Part shown: positions 16,609-26,557 of the stretch, one piece after another
Layout: every line of letters begins with the position of its first letter
Numbering within the stretch: position 1 is the first letter of the stretch
NCBI GenBank assembly: GCA_017651645.1
Contig: JAGCCO010000018.1
Coordinates: forward strand, 62,001 to 126,000
From: Bacteroidales bacterium
GTDB lineage: Bacteria; Bacteroidota; Bacteroidia; Bacteroidales; F082
Length of the DNA: 64,000 bases
Reading direction: 5' to 3'
The notes under the pieces: generated by a model
What the model saw: only the letters and a program-made list of their open reading frames with translations
Databases searched by the model: none
What the model was told of the DNA's origin: nothing
Program-made: the position numbers and the translations under genes

Positions 16609-19602
16609 ATGAAACCGCTCAAGTTCATAAGGCATCTCTTGATTCTGCTGCTGCTGACGCAGGGTTTCTGGGCGGCGGCACAGCATTATGTTCCTATCAA
16701 CGGTGCACTTGACACGTTGAGGGTATTGCCGAAGTTGGGCGGTGATTCTGCGTATCTGGTGAACGAGTCGTTGACTGTGGTGGAAGGTGGCGACCTGCGT
16801 GTGGAGGGCGGCGTGAAGATGTATTTCGGGCAGTCTGCCTATCTGCGTGTGGATGGGGGACGGCTTGTCTTGGATGGCCAGCGAAACGACTCGATTTATC
16901 TGTTGTGTTATGAGTTTTCCCACGACTGGGCAGGTGTACAGCTGCAAAATGTAACCGAAGAGGATAGTGTGCGACTTTCATACGTCGACGCTGTGGGAGC
17001 GTTGACGGCCTTGAATGCCTCTACCAGCAGCCATGTCATTATCAATCATTGCACGTTCAATAACTACTATGCTGGCAAGGGCGTTGAGCTTGTTGATTGT
17101 AGTAATTTCTTGATCGACAGCTGTTTCTTTTATCAATGCGTGTCTGGCATCGAGTTGAAAGCACGGACTGATGACAGCGAGGACAACCGTTTCTCGCATA
17201 ATATCTTTGACCAGGGTCAGATTAATATTGAGATGTCAAATATCGGCTATGGTTTTAAGTGCAACCGTAATCATATTTCGGACAACTGTTTCCAAGGTGC
17301 GGCTACGGCTGTCAGTTTCGAGACCGTGGGCGGTATCTCCGACAAGGGAGCCACCAACTATATTGAGAACAACCTGATTTCCTCTGATTTGCCGGAAGGC
17401 GGCTCGGGCTATTCCTCATATGGCATCAAGGCGGCCATGGATACGCTTGTCATCCGCAACAATGTGTTTTGGAGCAACGACGAGGCCGTCAGGATGATGC
17501 GCGTGTGTCATCTTGTTTTTGAACGAAACACATTCTTCGAAAATGAGTTGGTTTTGACCAATCTGCAAGCTGCAGGTTCGGTTGTTTTCACGGGCAACAC
17601 CATCAGTGAGGCCAAGAAGCGGATTGTGAGTTTCCCCTCTGGGAAGTCGCGGATGAACGGCAACAATTTCCTGCACTACAAAAAGGATTTAAATCTTTTC
17701 GCCAATGTGTCGACGGAAAACATTGATATGCGGAACAATTACTGGGATGCGGAATCGGTGGACGAGATCGAATCCGTGATTCTTGACGGACACGACTCGC
17801 CGTCCTTGGGTGAGGTCGTGTATGAACCTCGGTTGTCGGAATGCGACACCGCAGCTCCCATCGCGCCGCCATTCCTGGTGAAGAAACAGTTTGTGGGCAA
17901 CAAATGGCTGATTTCCTGGGATGAGAACATGGAGCAGGACGTTGACCATTATGTGTTGTTTTATGGCGGTTTCAACTACTATAAGTTTGCCAACCATATC
18001 GATGGAATCGATAAGAATTCCTATATGATTACGCCGCAACAAACAGAAAACGTGGCTGTTGTGGCTTGTGATCGTGCTTATAATCCTGATGTTTACGCCT
18101 CTGTCGGTCAAAGTGCCTACGCTTTTGCAACTTATTATCCCTATGCTGGCCCTGATGGAAGTCTTTGCGCCTCGCTATCGGGATATTACATTAAAGAAGC
18201 TAGTATTCCCTACATGTACAGTAATTTTGTTTGGCGGACTTCGGGCACGGGTGCATTCTCCGACTCCCTTTCGTTGCGTACTTATTACTATCCTTCGGAG
18301 GCTGACTACGATGTAGGCGAGGTGACGCTGACGTTGCGTGTGACGAGCAACGGCACAATTAAGACGGATGTCATGCATCTGGATCTATACAAGGCTTTGG
18401 ACGTTTACGCCGGCGAGGATGGTTTCAGCGGCATTGACCGCCCTTTGTACCTCGATCAGGCTGAAGCCTACAACTATGATTCACTTCGTTGGCATTCATC
18501 GGGCGATGGACGTTTCGAGGATTCGTTGGCTTTGCAAACGGTCTATCATATTGGCGATTTGGACAAGGAACGAGGCTATGTGGAGTTGGTGCTTGAGGCT
18601 TGGTCGTTCTGCGGCTATGCTTTCGATGTGGTCCGTTTCGATTTGTTCAAGGATTATTCCCTGGAGGGAAGAACATGGTCGGGTGGTGTGCTGCGTCCTA
18701 ATACTCAAGTCATTGCGGCTTCGTTGGGCGATGATAATCCTTTTGTCTCAGGATTCTATCGCACTGTGTCAGACGAGGCGGGTTTCTTCAAGTTTGATGC
18801 CTTGTTGCCTGATACCTATATTCTATATGCTTTTCCCGACACTTTGGATGCCGATGCTGGCGCCTGTTATTATCTGGGTGACCTGCAATGGAACGAATCG
18901 AATATGATAGAGGTGGATGGCAATGTGTATGATGTGGATATCGTGTTGCCTGCGTTGGTGCAAGGCTTCAATACGGGTGACGGACACATCGGCGGTGTGT
19001 TCGATATGCCTGACAATCCCTTTAAAGGGCGTGATTTTTATTGCCATTCCTGGTTGAGCGAGGGTTCGGATAATGACTATTGCGATGGAGGTTTGTCGAA
19101 TGTCGGTGTACTGTTGCTTAATGCTACAAAGCAGAGGGTTTTGGGTTTTGCACTTACCGATTACGCTGGAGAATTCAGTTTCAACAACCTTCCGTTCGGC
19201 ACTTATCAGGTAATGGCCGACTTGCCTCGTTATGGACGTGGGATGTGTGAGGAAATCACTTTGTCGGCTGAGCAGCCTGTTGCTGAAGGCTTGCATCTTT
19301 TTGTCAATCGGGAAGGTCGGGTGTGCATGAAATACCCGAATGAAGAAACTGCTCTTGCGCAGTTGCAGGTCTATCCGAATCCAACTGAAGATTTGTTGAC
19401 TGTGAGCGGATTGGATGCCAATGCGGTCTATAAAGTATTTGTGCAGAACAGTTTAGGTATGACGGTGTTGTCTGATGTTCAAGTCTCCTCCAATTTGTTG
19501 GGCGAGGTTCAGATTTCAGTTGACGGACTACCCTCAGGCATGTATTGCATCGGCGTGAAGGGCGATTCTGATTTGAGGATGGTCAAATTCGTTAAACGTT
19601 GA
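16609..19602 (+). CDS. Large T9SS cargo protein: beta-helix plus PKD-like modules
   Basis: 997 residues. Signal peptide about 1-24 (ending AAAQ). Residues about 45-400 are parallel beta-helix coils with N-rich turns (VIINHCTFNNYYAGKG, LIDSCFFYQC, LVIRNNVFWSNDEAVRM, LVFERNTFFEN). A fibronectin-like module follows near 420-500. Two copies of a beta-sandwich repeat have the pattern W-[RH]-[TS]-SG-x-G-x-F-x-DSL-x-L (near 545 and 635). Carboxypeptidase-regulatory-like modules follow (about 690-900), then a type A T9SS domain (VYPNPTEDLLTVSG). No catalytic residues were recognised. It is probably a surface adhesin or glycan-binding protein, and the likely cargo controlled by the adjacent signalling genes. 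Confidence 0.85.
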   Translation: MKPLKFIRHLLILLLLTQGFWAAAQHYVPINGALDTLRVLPKLGGDSAYLVNESLTVVEGGDLRVEGGVKMYFGQSAYLRVDGGRLVLDGQRNDSIYLLCYEFSHDWAGVQLQNVTEEDSVRLSYVDAVGALTALNASTSSHVIINHCTFNNYYAGKGVELVDCSNFLIDSCFFYQCVSGIELKARTDDSEDNRFSHNIFDQGQINIEMSNIGYGFKCNRNHISDNCFQGAATAVSFETVGGISDKGATNYIENNLISSDLPEGGSGYSSYGIKAAMDTLVIRNNVFWSNDEAVRMMRVCHLVFERNTFFENELVLTNLQAAGSVVFTGNTISEAKKRIVSFPSGKSRMNGNNFLHYKKDLNLFANVSTENIDMRNNYWDAESVDEIESVILDGHDSPSLGEVVYEPRLSECDTAAPIAPPFLVKKQFVGNKWLISWDENMEQDVDHYVLFYGGFNYYKFANHIDGIDKNSYMITPQQTENVAVVACDRAYNPDVYASVGQSAYAFATYYPYAGPDGSLCASLSGYYIKEASIPYMYSNFVWRTSGTGAFSDSLSLRTYYYPSEADYDVGEVTLTLRVTSNGTIKTDVMHLDLYKALDVYAGEDGFSGIDRPLYLDQAEAYNYDSLRWHSSGDGRFEDSLALQTVYHIGDLDKERGYVELVLEAWSFCGYAFDVVRFDLFKDYSLEGRTWSGGVLRPNTQVIAASLGDDNPFVSGFYRTVSDEAGFFKFDALLPDTYILYAFPDTLDADAGACYYLGDLQWNESNMIEVDGNVYDVDIVLPALVQGFNTGDGHIGGVFDMPDNPFKGRDFYCHSWLSEGSDNDYCDGGLSNVGVLLLNATKQRVLGFALTDYAGEFSFNNLPFGTYQVMADLPRYGRGMCEEITLSAEQPVAEGLHLFVNREGRVCMKYPNEETALAQLQVYPNPTEDLLTVSGLDANAVYKVFVQNSLGMTVLSDVQVSSNLLGEVQISVDGLPSGMYCIGVKGDSDLRMVKFVKR

Positions 19603-19616
19603 GGAAGGGAGAGGAT

Positions 19617-22133
19617 ATGAGGAAGGTTGTGATGGTTTTGACGGTTTTGTTTTTCCTGTTGTCGGGTCGGACTTCGTGGGCTCAGATGATGGTCAGTGGT
19701 ACAGTCTATGAGCAAGACACGATTACTCCCATAGAAGGCGTCACCATAACCTTTTCGGGAATCGGAGAATTAGGAGATACGTTAGTTTATCAACTTGTTA
19801 CGGATACTTTAGGCTGTTTTGGTGATAGTTTGGCCTTTGGCTCATATTGGGTTTGGGCTTCTGCCGAAGGTTATCAAACGGCCTATCTGCAGGACTCGCT
19901 TCATATTGTGGAGGGGCAAGTGCTTAGTAGCATTGATTTCTTCCTGTATGAGATGTATCACCCCGTGCAATATGTGGTGGCTCAGCATTATGACGATGAT
20001 TTGGTCCAAATCAGCTGGTCGATGCAAGTCCCACAAATGTACGACACTAAGGCATTCCAATACTATGACTTGTATCGCAGTCGCTTTGAGGAGAATCCGG
20101 TGTTGCTGGCCTCGCATCTGACCGACACGGTGTTTATGGAGATGAATTGGAATAGCCTGCCTTGGGGTCAGTACCGTTGGGGCGTGAGTTGTTATTACGA
20201 AGGCAACCGTGGGCTTTCCGACACTATCTGGTCAGCCTATTTGGACAAGGACATGACCACGACCTTGGAGATTCAGGCAACCACCAATATTGGAATTCCA
20301 CCTGCGGGGGCCGTGGTGACGGTTTCGTCACAACAAGGCCATAGCTATGAAGCTATCTTGGATGCCAATGGGCATGCCTTATTGCCTGATGTGTATCGCG
20401 ACGATTATGATCTTAGCGCACATCTCGATGGCTTTGTGGATTATTACTCGGATTCGACGCTTTCTATTTTCGAACCGACCCAAGTCGAAATCGAATTGAT
20501 GGAGGCATTAATTGGTGTTGACAGCCTGTATGTCTCTTCCACGGGTTGGGCGATTTGGACTTTGGGTGAAAGGCAAAACCGTGATTTGCAATATTTTGAA
20601 GTCATGTTAAATGGAGAACCTGTCGGTACAACCACTTCGAATGAATTCCAATTCGAGGTCAGTGACCTTATGGAAGGTGACACCTGCATGACCCAAGTGC
20701 GTCCCGTCTATCTTTCCGACACCTGCGATTGGCGCGTTTGTGAGTGGGTTTATCGTCCCTGCACCGATTTTCAGGGAAGCACGACGGGTTTGGATTGCAC
20801 GCAGCATGATGAGGCATTGCTGCTATCATGGACTTATCCCGAAGGGGAAATGTTGGGGGCATTCTTGTACCGTAATGGGGAGTTCCTTTGCTTTACCGAC
20901 AGCGACAGCTTTTTGGACGAAACCGTTGAAATGCATGGCCAGGTGGTGTATTGCCTGCGTTTGGTGTATGCCGGTCCCACGGATGGCACCTACTATTCCA
21001 TGTCGTGTGAGGAATGTGTGACACATGTTTTCTATGCCTATTGCGACCCACCAGCGAAACTGGACGGCACCATCTATTATGAAAACGAATCCGACTATGG
21101 TGCCTTGATTTCATGGGGTGAGCGTCCCGAACCGATTGAGCAATGGCTGCAATATGATAACGGAGTCTACAAGCGTTCTTTGGGCGGTGATGGTGACCCC
21201 CGAATCTTCTGGGCCATCCGCTTCGAGGCTGAAGACTTGGCAGATTATTTGGGTACAGCCCTGCAAAAGGTGTCGCTCTACGATGTGGCAGCAGGCACCT
21301 ATCAACTGTGGATTTTTGTCGGCGGCGAAACGGCTCCACAAACCCTTGTCCGCTCACAGAGTATGGATTTGATTGGCGCACAGGTCTGGCATGAGGAAAT
21401 GATTACACCGGCTTTTGAAATCATTGAAAACGAACCGCTTTGGATTGTCATCGGACAGCAAGGTATAGCACGTCCTGCTGCGGCTTGTGAAGACATGGGC
21501 AATGCCAACGGGCGCTGGGTGTCGTTGGACGGCGAGACTTGGACCGACATGCACACCTTTAATATGCACTATACCTGGATGCTACGGGCTTTTGTTTCCA
21601 ACCGTTCCGGTCGCGAGCGACAACTCCGCGAGGATGGTTTTACCTTGCAGCAATATAACCTGTATCGCTCCTATGATAATGTCGATTACCAACAGGTGGC
21701 TTCTATTCCTGCCGTTTTGGGTCAGTTGTATTACGAGTACCGCGACAATCTGGCCGATGAGACCCATGATGTGTATTATGGTCTGAAGGCATTTTATGTT
21801 GCCGACAATGGCGAGACTTGCGAGTCGGAATACGCCACCACTTTGAACGACCCTGAAATCAATTATATCGTTATTGATATTACCTCGACGAAAGAGAATC
21901 TAGAGCCCTCGCTTAAATTGTATCCCAATCCGTCAAACGGACAGATAGCCATAGAAATGGAAGGAATGCAAAATGTGGTGGTTTACAATGCCTTGGGACA
22001 GGTTTTGCTCAGCAAAGAGGCCAACGGTGATGTTTTGCAGTTGGATTTGTCGGGGTTTGAGGATGGTTTGTATTGGATGCGCGTCAATTCGCAAAACGGA
22101 GTGGTAACACGACGTTTCGTGCTTTCCCGTTGA
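19617..22133 (+). CDS. Large T9SS cargo protein with CarboxypepD-reg and Fn3 modules
   Basis: 838 residues from ATG 19617. The frame opens at a TTG inside the previous stop, but the ATG sits after a purine-rich RBS and gives a clean signal peptide (MRKVVMVLTVLFFLLSG...WAQ). A CarboxypepD_reg-like domain comes first (about 28-110, VSGTVYEQDTITPIEGVTITF). Several fibronectin III-like modules follow (YYDLYRSRFEENPVLLAS, YNLYRSYDNVDYQQVASIP), then a type A T9SS domain (LYPNPSNGQIAIEMEG, ending VVTRRFVLSR). No enzyme motif was found. It starts 14 bp after the beta-helix protein, so it is the last gene of the signalling/cargo operon. Confidence 0.85.
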   Translation: MRKVVMVLTVLFFLLSGRTSWAQMMVSGTVYEQDTITPIEGVTITFSGIGELGDTLVYQLVTDTLGCFGDSLAFGSYWVWASAEGYQTAYLQDSLHIVEGQVLSSIDFFLYEMYHPVQYVVAQHYDDDLVQISWSMQVPQMYDTKAFQYYDLYRSRFEENPVLLASHLTDTVFMEMNWNSLPWGQYRWGVSCYYEGNRGLSDTIWSAYLDKDMTTTLEIQATTNIGIPPAGAVVTVSSQQGHSYEAILDANGHALLPDVYRDDYDLSAHLDGFVDYYSDSTLSIFEPTQVEIELMEALIGVDSLYVSSTGWAIWTLGERQNRDLQYFEVMLNGEPVGTTTSNEFQFEVSDLMEGDTCMTQVRPVYLSDTCDWRVCEWVYRPCTDFQGSTTGLDCTQHDEALLLSWTYPEGEMLGAFLYRNGEFLCFTDSDSFLDETVEMHGQVVYCLRLVYAGPTDGTYYSMSCEECVTHVFYAYCDPPAKLDGTIYYENESDYGALISWGERPEPIEQWLQYDNGVYKRSLGGDGDPRIFWAIRFEAEDLADYLGTALQKVSLYDVAAGTYQLWIFVGGETAPQTLVRSQSMDLIGAQVWHEEMITPAFEIIENEPLWIVIGQQGIARPAAACEDMGNANGRWVSLDGETWTDMHTFNMHYTWMLRAFVSNRSGRERQLREDGFTLQQYNLYRSYDNVDYQQVASIPAVLGQLYYEYRDNLADETHDVYYGLKAFYVADNGETCESEYATTLNDPEINYIVIDITSTKENLEPSLKLYPNPSNGQIAIEMEGMQNVVVYNALGQVLLSKEANGDVLQLDLSGFEDGLYWMRVNSQNGVVTRRFVLSR

Positions 22134-22159
22134 ACGTAGCCTTAAAAAGCGTATCTTTG
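22130..22159 (+). promoter_or_regulatory. Promoter of the ABC-F gene
   Basis: TTG at 22130-22132 and TATCTTTG at 22152-22159, 19 bp apart. The -33 box overlaps the stop codon of the previous gene. Confidence 0.75.
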
Positions 22160-22178
22160 CCGCCTAAAAAGGCACACG

Positions 22179-24134
22179 ATGATATCCATCCAAAACTTGA
22201 GCATGCACTTCACCGGTGAGGACCTCTTCACCGACATTTCCTTCTTGATTCGTGAGAAGGACCGCATCGGTTTGGTGGGCAAAAACGGTGCGGGCAAGAC
22301 CACGCTGTTGAGACTCATCTGTGGATTGGAACAGCCTTCAAAGGGTGATGTCATTATTCCTCAAGGCATTACCATCGGCTATCTGCCCCAGGAGAAGAAC
22401 GTGAACAGCCCGAAAACCGTTTTGGATGAGGCTCTTTCCGCTTTCGATGAATACCATCAGCTGGAACGCGATGTGGAACGCCTGCAACAGGAACTGGCCG
22501 ACCGCACCGATTATGAAAGTCCACAATACGAAAAGCTCATTGTCAAGCTGAACAATTTGAACGACCGTTTGGCATTACTCGGGGGCAATAGCATTGAAGG
22601 CGAAGCAGAAAGGATTCTGGTCGGTTTGGGCTTCGGCCACGATGACATGCTGCGTCCCATGCGCGAGTTCAGCAACGGCTGGCAGATGCGCGTGGAACTG
22701 GCCAAGATCCTGTTGAAAAAGCCCAATCTCCTCCTTCTCGACGAGCCCACCAACCACCTCGATATCGAGTCCATCCAATGGCTCGAAGGCTTCTTGAAGA
22801 GCTACTATGGTGCCATCTTGATGGTCTCGCACGACCGCGCCTTCTTGGACAACATCACCATCCGCACGGTGGAGATCAGCAACGGAAAGATTTATGACTA
22901 CAAGGTGCCGTATTCCGATTATGTCAGTCTGCGCGAGGAACGTGTCGACATGCAACGCTCGGCCTACGAGAACCAGCAGCGCGAAATCAAGAACATCGAG
23001 GCCTTCATCGAGCGTTTCCGTTATAAGGCGACTAAAGCCAAGCAGGTACAGAGCCGCGTGAAGATGCTGGAGAAGATGGATGAGATTGTGATTGACGACA
23101 TCGACAGCACGGCCATCCACTTCAAGTTCCCGCCTGCGCCACATTCCGGCAAGGTAACCTTGGAACTGAACCATGTGGGCAAGTCCTACGGCGACCAAGT
23201 CATCCTCAAAGACATCAACCTGTTGATTCCGAGAGGGGAAAAGATTGCCTTTGTAGGGCGTAATGGCGAGGGCAAGTCTACGTTGTCGAAAATCATTTGC
23301 GGAGTGCTTGACCATGAAGGCGAGGTGAAACTGGGTCACGAGGTCAAAATCGGGTATTACGCCCAGAACCAGCAGGACATGCTCGACATGAACAAGACCG
23401 TCTTCGAGACCTTGGATGATGTGGCCGTTGGCGACATGCGTCTGAAGGTGAAAGCCTTGCTAGGCTCTTTCCTATTCCGTGGCGACGACATCGACAAAAA
23501 GGTAACAGTGCTCTCAGGTGGTGAGAAAGCCCGACTGTCTTTAGCCAAAATGCTGCTTTTCCCGACCAACTTGTTGGTCCTTGACGAGCCTACCAACCAC
23601 TTGGATATGCTCTCCAAAGACATCCTGAAGAACGCCTTGATCCAATACGACGGCACGCTCATCATCGTCTCCCACGACCGTGACTTTTTGCAAGGTCTGA
23701 CCAACAAGGTCTATGAATTCCGCAAGCCCAACATTAAAGAATACATCGGCGACATCTACGACTTCTTGGAGCAGAAAAACCTCAGCCATTTGAAGGAATT
23801 GGAGATTGCTGCCAAGTCACAACCAAAAGTCACAGTTGCTGAACCTGTCTCGCAGAACAAAGTCAACTACGAGCGTAAGAAGCAGATTGATGCCAAGCTG
23901 CGCAAAGTCGACAAGGTAATCCAACGTCTAGAGGAAGCCATCAGTAAACTGGAAGCCGAACTGGCCGAACAAGACGCCATCATGGCCAATCCCGACCAAC
24001 ACCCCGACATCAAAATCGACAACGACTGGTACTGGGCCTATGGGCAAAAGAAAGAGCAGCTCCAAGCCCTGATGGACGACTGGGGCGAGAAGCAGATGGA
24101 GCGGGAAGAGGTTTTGGAGGAGTATGACAAATAA
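22179..24134 (+). CDS. ABC-F family ATPase (translation factor type)
   Basis: 651 residues, no membrane segments. There are two nucleotide-binding domains. NBD1 has Walker A GLVGKNGAGKTTLL, signature FSNGWQMR and Walker B LLLLDEPTNHLD. NBD2 has Walker A AFVGRNGEGKSTLS, signature LSGGEKARLS and Walker B LLVLDEPTNHLD. Between them is the charged linker (about 255-330) that in ABC-F proteins reaches the ribosomal P site. The C-terminus is a coiled coil (KKQIDAKLRKVDKVIQRLEEAISKLEAEL). Probably a ribosome-associated factor of the YdiF/Uup group. A resistance role cannot be told from sequence. Stand-alone, with its own promoter and terminator. Confidence 0.92.
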   Translation: MISIQNLSMHFTGEDLFTDISFLIREKDRIGLVGKNGAGKTTLLRLICGLEQPSKGDVIIPQGITIGYLPQEKNVNSPKTVLDEALSAFDEYHQLERDVERLQQELADRTDYESPQYEKLIVKLNNLNDRLALLGGNSIEGEAERILVGLGFGHDDMLRPMREFSNGWQMRVELAKILLKKPNLLLLDEPTNHLDIESIQWLEGFLKSYYGAILMVSHDRAFLDNITIRTVEISNGKIYDYKVPYSDYVSLREERVDMQRSAYENQQREIKNIEAFIERFRYKATKAKQVQSRVKMLEKMDEIVIDDIDSTAIHFKFPPAPHSGKVTLELNHVGKSYGDQVILKDINLLIPRGEKIAFVGRNGEGKSTLSKIICGVLDHEGEVKLGHEVKIGYYAQNQQDMLDMNKTVFETLDDVAVGDMRLKVKALLGSFLFRGDDIDKKVTVLSGGEKARLSLAKMLLFPTNLLVLDEPTNHLDMLSKDILKNALIQYDGTLIIVSHDRDFLQGLTNKVYEFRKPNIKEYIGDIYDFLEQKNLSHLKELEIAAKSQPKVTVAEPVSQNKVNYERKKQIDAKLRKVDKVIQRLEEAISKLEAELAEQDAIMANPDQHPDIKIDNDWYWAYGQKKEQLQALMDDWGEKQMEREEVLEEYDK

Positions 24135-24137
24135 AAA

Positions 24138-24154
24138 ACGGGGCTTGGCCCCGT
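24138..24154. terminator. Bidirectional terminator between the ABC-F gene and sppA
   Basis: Perfect stem ACGGGGC-TTG-GCCCCGT with an A run on the left and TTCTTTATT on the right, serving the two convergent genes. Confidence 0.88.
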
Positions 24155-24160
24155 TCTTTA

Positions 24161-25951
24161 TTATTTGATGATCATATCAAATGGTACTCGCGCCTGGATG
24201 CCTGTGTTTTGTTGCAGGTTCTCCAAGCCTTGCAGATAGTCGTAATATACACCAAGCTTCTGCTTCATGGCGGCATCGAGTTTGTCGGTGCCGTTGTTGT
24301 TCATGGATTCCATAAAGCGGGTAAAGAAGTCCTTCTGCTTCGGCCATTCAGTCACCTTGTAGTCGTCGCCGAGATCGGCTTTCTGTACGGCATAGGCGAT
24401 GGCGTCTTCCATGTCACCCAACTGGTCAACCAGACCCAGCCCGATGGCATCGGCACCAGCCCACACGCGACCTTGACCGATACTGTCGACGTATGTCTGA
24501 CGCAGGCCGCGACCTTCAGCCACGCGTTTGGTGAAGTCATCGTAAGTCTTCACCACCATCTCTTGCAGCTTGCCGTATTGGAACTCAGAGAGCGGCTCGG
24601 TGTAGTTGGGGAACTCAGCGTTTTCGTTGGTCTTGGCCACGTCGAAGGTCAGGCCGATCTTATCATTCAAGAAGCCCTTTGCATTCGGGAAGGTGCCGAA
24701 CACGCCGATGGAACCGGTGAGGGTGGTGGGGTCGGCGAAGATGTAGTCGCCTTTGGCCGAAATCCAGTAACCGCCCGAAGCGGCGTAATTGCCCATCGAG
24801 ACGATGACGGGTTTCACTTCCTTGGTGAGGTCGAGCTCACGACCGATGATGGCGGAAGCCACGGCACTTCCGCCAGGCGAATTGACGCGTAGCACCACGG
24901 CTTTCACGTTCTCGTCCTCACGGGCTTTGCGGATGGTCTTGGAGAGATTATCGGAATAGATGCCCTGTTCCTCATTGCCTTTTCCGTCATAGATTTGTCC
25001 CATGGCATAGATGACAGCCACCTCGTTTTTGCTGGTGTTCTTGTCTTTGAACGACTTGGCATAGTTGGCGTTGCCGATGGCGTTGATGTCTTTGTTGCTG
25101 CCTGTCAGACCTTTCAATTCGTCCAACACCTGGTCTTTGTAGTACAAGTTGTCAACCAGACCGTATTCAAGGGCTTTGTCTGCATTGAAATAGGTATCCA
25201 AATTGTCGGCAATCAGATTGAGCTGTTCCACGCTGATATTGCGGCTTTGGCTGATGCCTTGGAGGATTTGTCCCCAAAGGGTGCCCAGTAGCTTATCCAT
25301 CTGCTCGCGGTTAGCCTCACTCATCTTATCCAGGAAGTAAGGCTCCACAGCACTCTTGAAACGGTTGTTGGGACCGCGTACAATCTGCATCTCGATGTCG
25401 AGTTTGTCAAGCAGGTGTTTGTAGAACGTGATCTGTGAGGCCATGCCATGCAGGTCGAGGGCGCCTTCCGGATTGAGGAAAATCTTGTCGGCGATGGAAG
25501 CCATGTAATAGGCGCTTTGTGAATAGCTCTCGCCGTATGTGACGATGAATTTCCCTGATTCCTTGAACTCGATGAGTTTGTCGCGAATTTCCTGTAAAGT
25601 GGCCGTGGAAGTCGGGATACTACTCAGTTCCATGTAGATGCCTTTGATGTTCGGGTCAGTCTTGGCATGTTCGATGTTTCGAAGAATATCGCTCATTCCA
25701 GTGGCGTCTATCGATTCCATCGACTGAAAATCGATGGCACCGAATGGATTATCAACTGAGCGGTCGGGAATGTCATAGTTGAGTTTCATGTAAAGCACGG
25801 AATTGGGCTTCACTGTAGTTGAGGTTTCGGTATTGGATTTCGACAGGTTGGAAATCATGGATGAAACCACGCCAACCTTAATAAAAAAGTTGATTACCAA
25901 TGCGATAAGTGTGCCGATAAAAGCGGCAAGTACAACTTTGTAGAATTTCAT
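24161..25951 (-). CDS. sppA: Signal peptide peptidase SppA, 67K type
   Basis: 596 residues, the double-domain form. One N-terminal membrane helix (about 8-30, AAFIGTLIALVINFFIKVGVV). The N-terminal domain holds the general-base Lys region (YGESYSQSAYYMASIADKIFLNPEGALDLHG). The C-terminal domain holds the nucleophile Ser in MGNYAASGGYWIS and TTLTGSIGVFG. It is a periplasm-facing inner-membrane serine protease that degrades leftover signal peptides. Its promoter box (25981-25988) is back to back with that of folK. Confidence 0.95.
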   Translation of the reverse strand: MKFYKVVLAAFIGTLIALVINFFIKVGVVSSMISNLSKSNTETSTTVKPNSVLYMKLNYDIPDRSVDNPFGAIDFQSMESIDATGMSDILRNIEHAKTDPNIKGIYMELSSIPTSTATLQEIRDKLIEFKESGKFIVTYGESYSQSAYYMASIADKIFLNPEGALDLHGMASQITFYKHLLDKLDIEMQIVRGPNNRFKSAVEPYFLDKMSEANREQMDKLLGTLWGQILQGISQSRNISVEQLNLIADNLDTYFNADKALEYGLVDNLYYKDQVLDELKGLTGSNKDINAIGNANYAKSFKDKNTSKNEVAVIYAMGQIYDGKGNEEQGIYSDNLSKTIRKAREDENVKAVVLRVNSPGGSAVASAIIGRELDLTKEVKPVIVSMGNYAASGGYWISAKGDYIFADPTTLTGSIGVFGTFPNAKGFLNDKIGLTFDVAKTNENAEFPNYTEPLSEFQYGKLQEMVVKTYDDFTKRVAEGRGLRQTYVDSIGQGRVWAGADAIGLGLVDQLGDMEDAIAYAVQKADLGDDYKVTEWPKQKDFFTRFMESMNNNGTDKLDAAMKQKLGVYYDYLQGLENLQQNTGIQARVPFDMIIK

Positions 25952-25980
25952 TGTGAATTGTGTTTTTGATGTTTAGGTTG

Positions 25981-25988
25981 CAAAAGTA
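25981..25988 (-). promoter_or_regulatory. -7 box for sppA
   Basis: Minus-strand TACTTTTG, 30 bp before the start codon. Confidence 0.6.
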
Positions 25989-26001
25989 ACATTTTCTTTG
26001 T

Positions 26002-26029
26002 TTGAGTTCGTTACAAAACGCTATATTTG
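26002..26029 (+). promoter_or_regulatory. Promoter of folK-dNK
   Basis: TTG at 26002-26004 and TATATTTG at 26022-26029. It lies across the first possible start (TTG 26027), so the ATG at 26045 is the real start. Confidence 0.65.
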
Positions 26030-26044
26030 CAAAAATTCTCAACG

Positions 26045-26557
26045 ATGGAGACCTGTTATGTGCTTTTCGGATCCAACATGGGCGACAAGAATCAAATCTT
26101 TGCGCAAGCATGCCTATTTATTAATAATAGGTGTGGCAGGATAGTGAAGGTTTCGTCTGCCTTCGAGTCGGAGCCATGGGGTTTTGAGGCTGAAGAATGG
26201 TTTCTGAACCGAGTCATCGTTTTGGAGACGGAGACAGGTCCTGAGACGTTGCTGCAAGAACTGCTTGAAATCGAAAGGGAGTTAGGACGAGTGCGGCATC
26301 CTGAGATACAAGGCTATTACTCACGAACAGCCGATTTGGATGTTTTGTATTATGGCAATCGCATCATCAACACAGTGACCTTGACCGTGCCGCATCCGCG
26401 GTTGCATCTGCGCCGCTTTGCCTTGCTGCCGCTTAGTGAGGTGGCGCCTGACTTCGTGCATCCTGTGCTGCAGATGACACAGATGGAACTGCTTCAGCAA
26501 TGTCCTGACGATTCCATTGTCAGAGAAATACCGATTAGAAACGACGAAGGGATATGA
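26045..26557 (+). CDS. folK: 2-amino-4-hydroxy-6-hydroxymethyldihydropteridine pyrophosphokinase
   Basis: 170 residues. HPPK transfers pyrophosphate from ATP to hydroxymethyldihydropterin in folate synthesis. Motifs: LFGSNMGDK at the N-terminus, SSAFESEPWGF, FLNRVIVLET, LLEIERELGRVRH (ATP-binding Arg), SRTADLDVLYYG (metal-binding DLD), and VPHPRLHLRRFALLPLSEVAPDFVHP. The 3' end overlaps the kinase gene by four bases (ATGA). Confidence 0.95.
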   Translation: METCYVLFGSNMGDKNQIFAQACLFINNRCGRIVKVSSAFESEPWGFEAEEWFLNRVIVLETETGPETLLQELLEIERELGRVRHPEIQGYYSRTADLDVLYYGNRIINTVTLTVPHPRLHLRRFALLPLSEVAPDFVHPVLQMTQMELLQQCPDDSIVREIPIRNDEGI

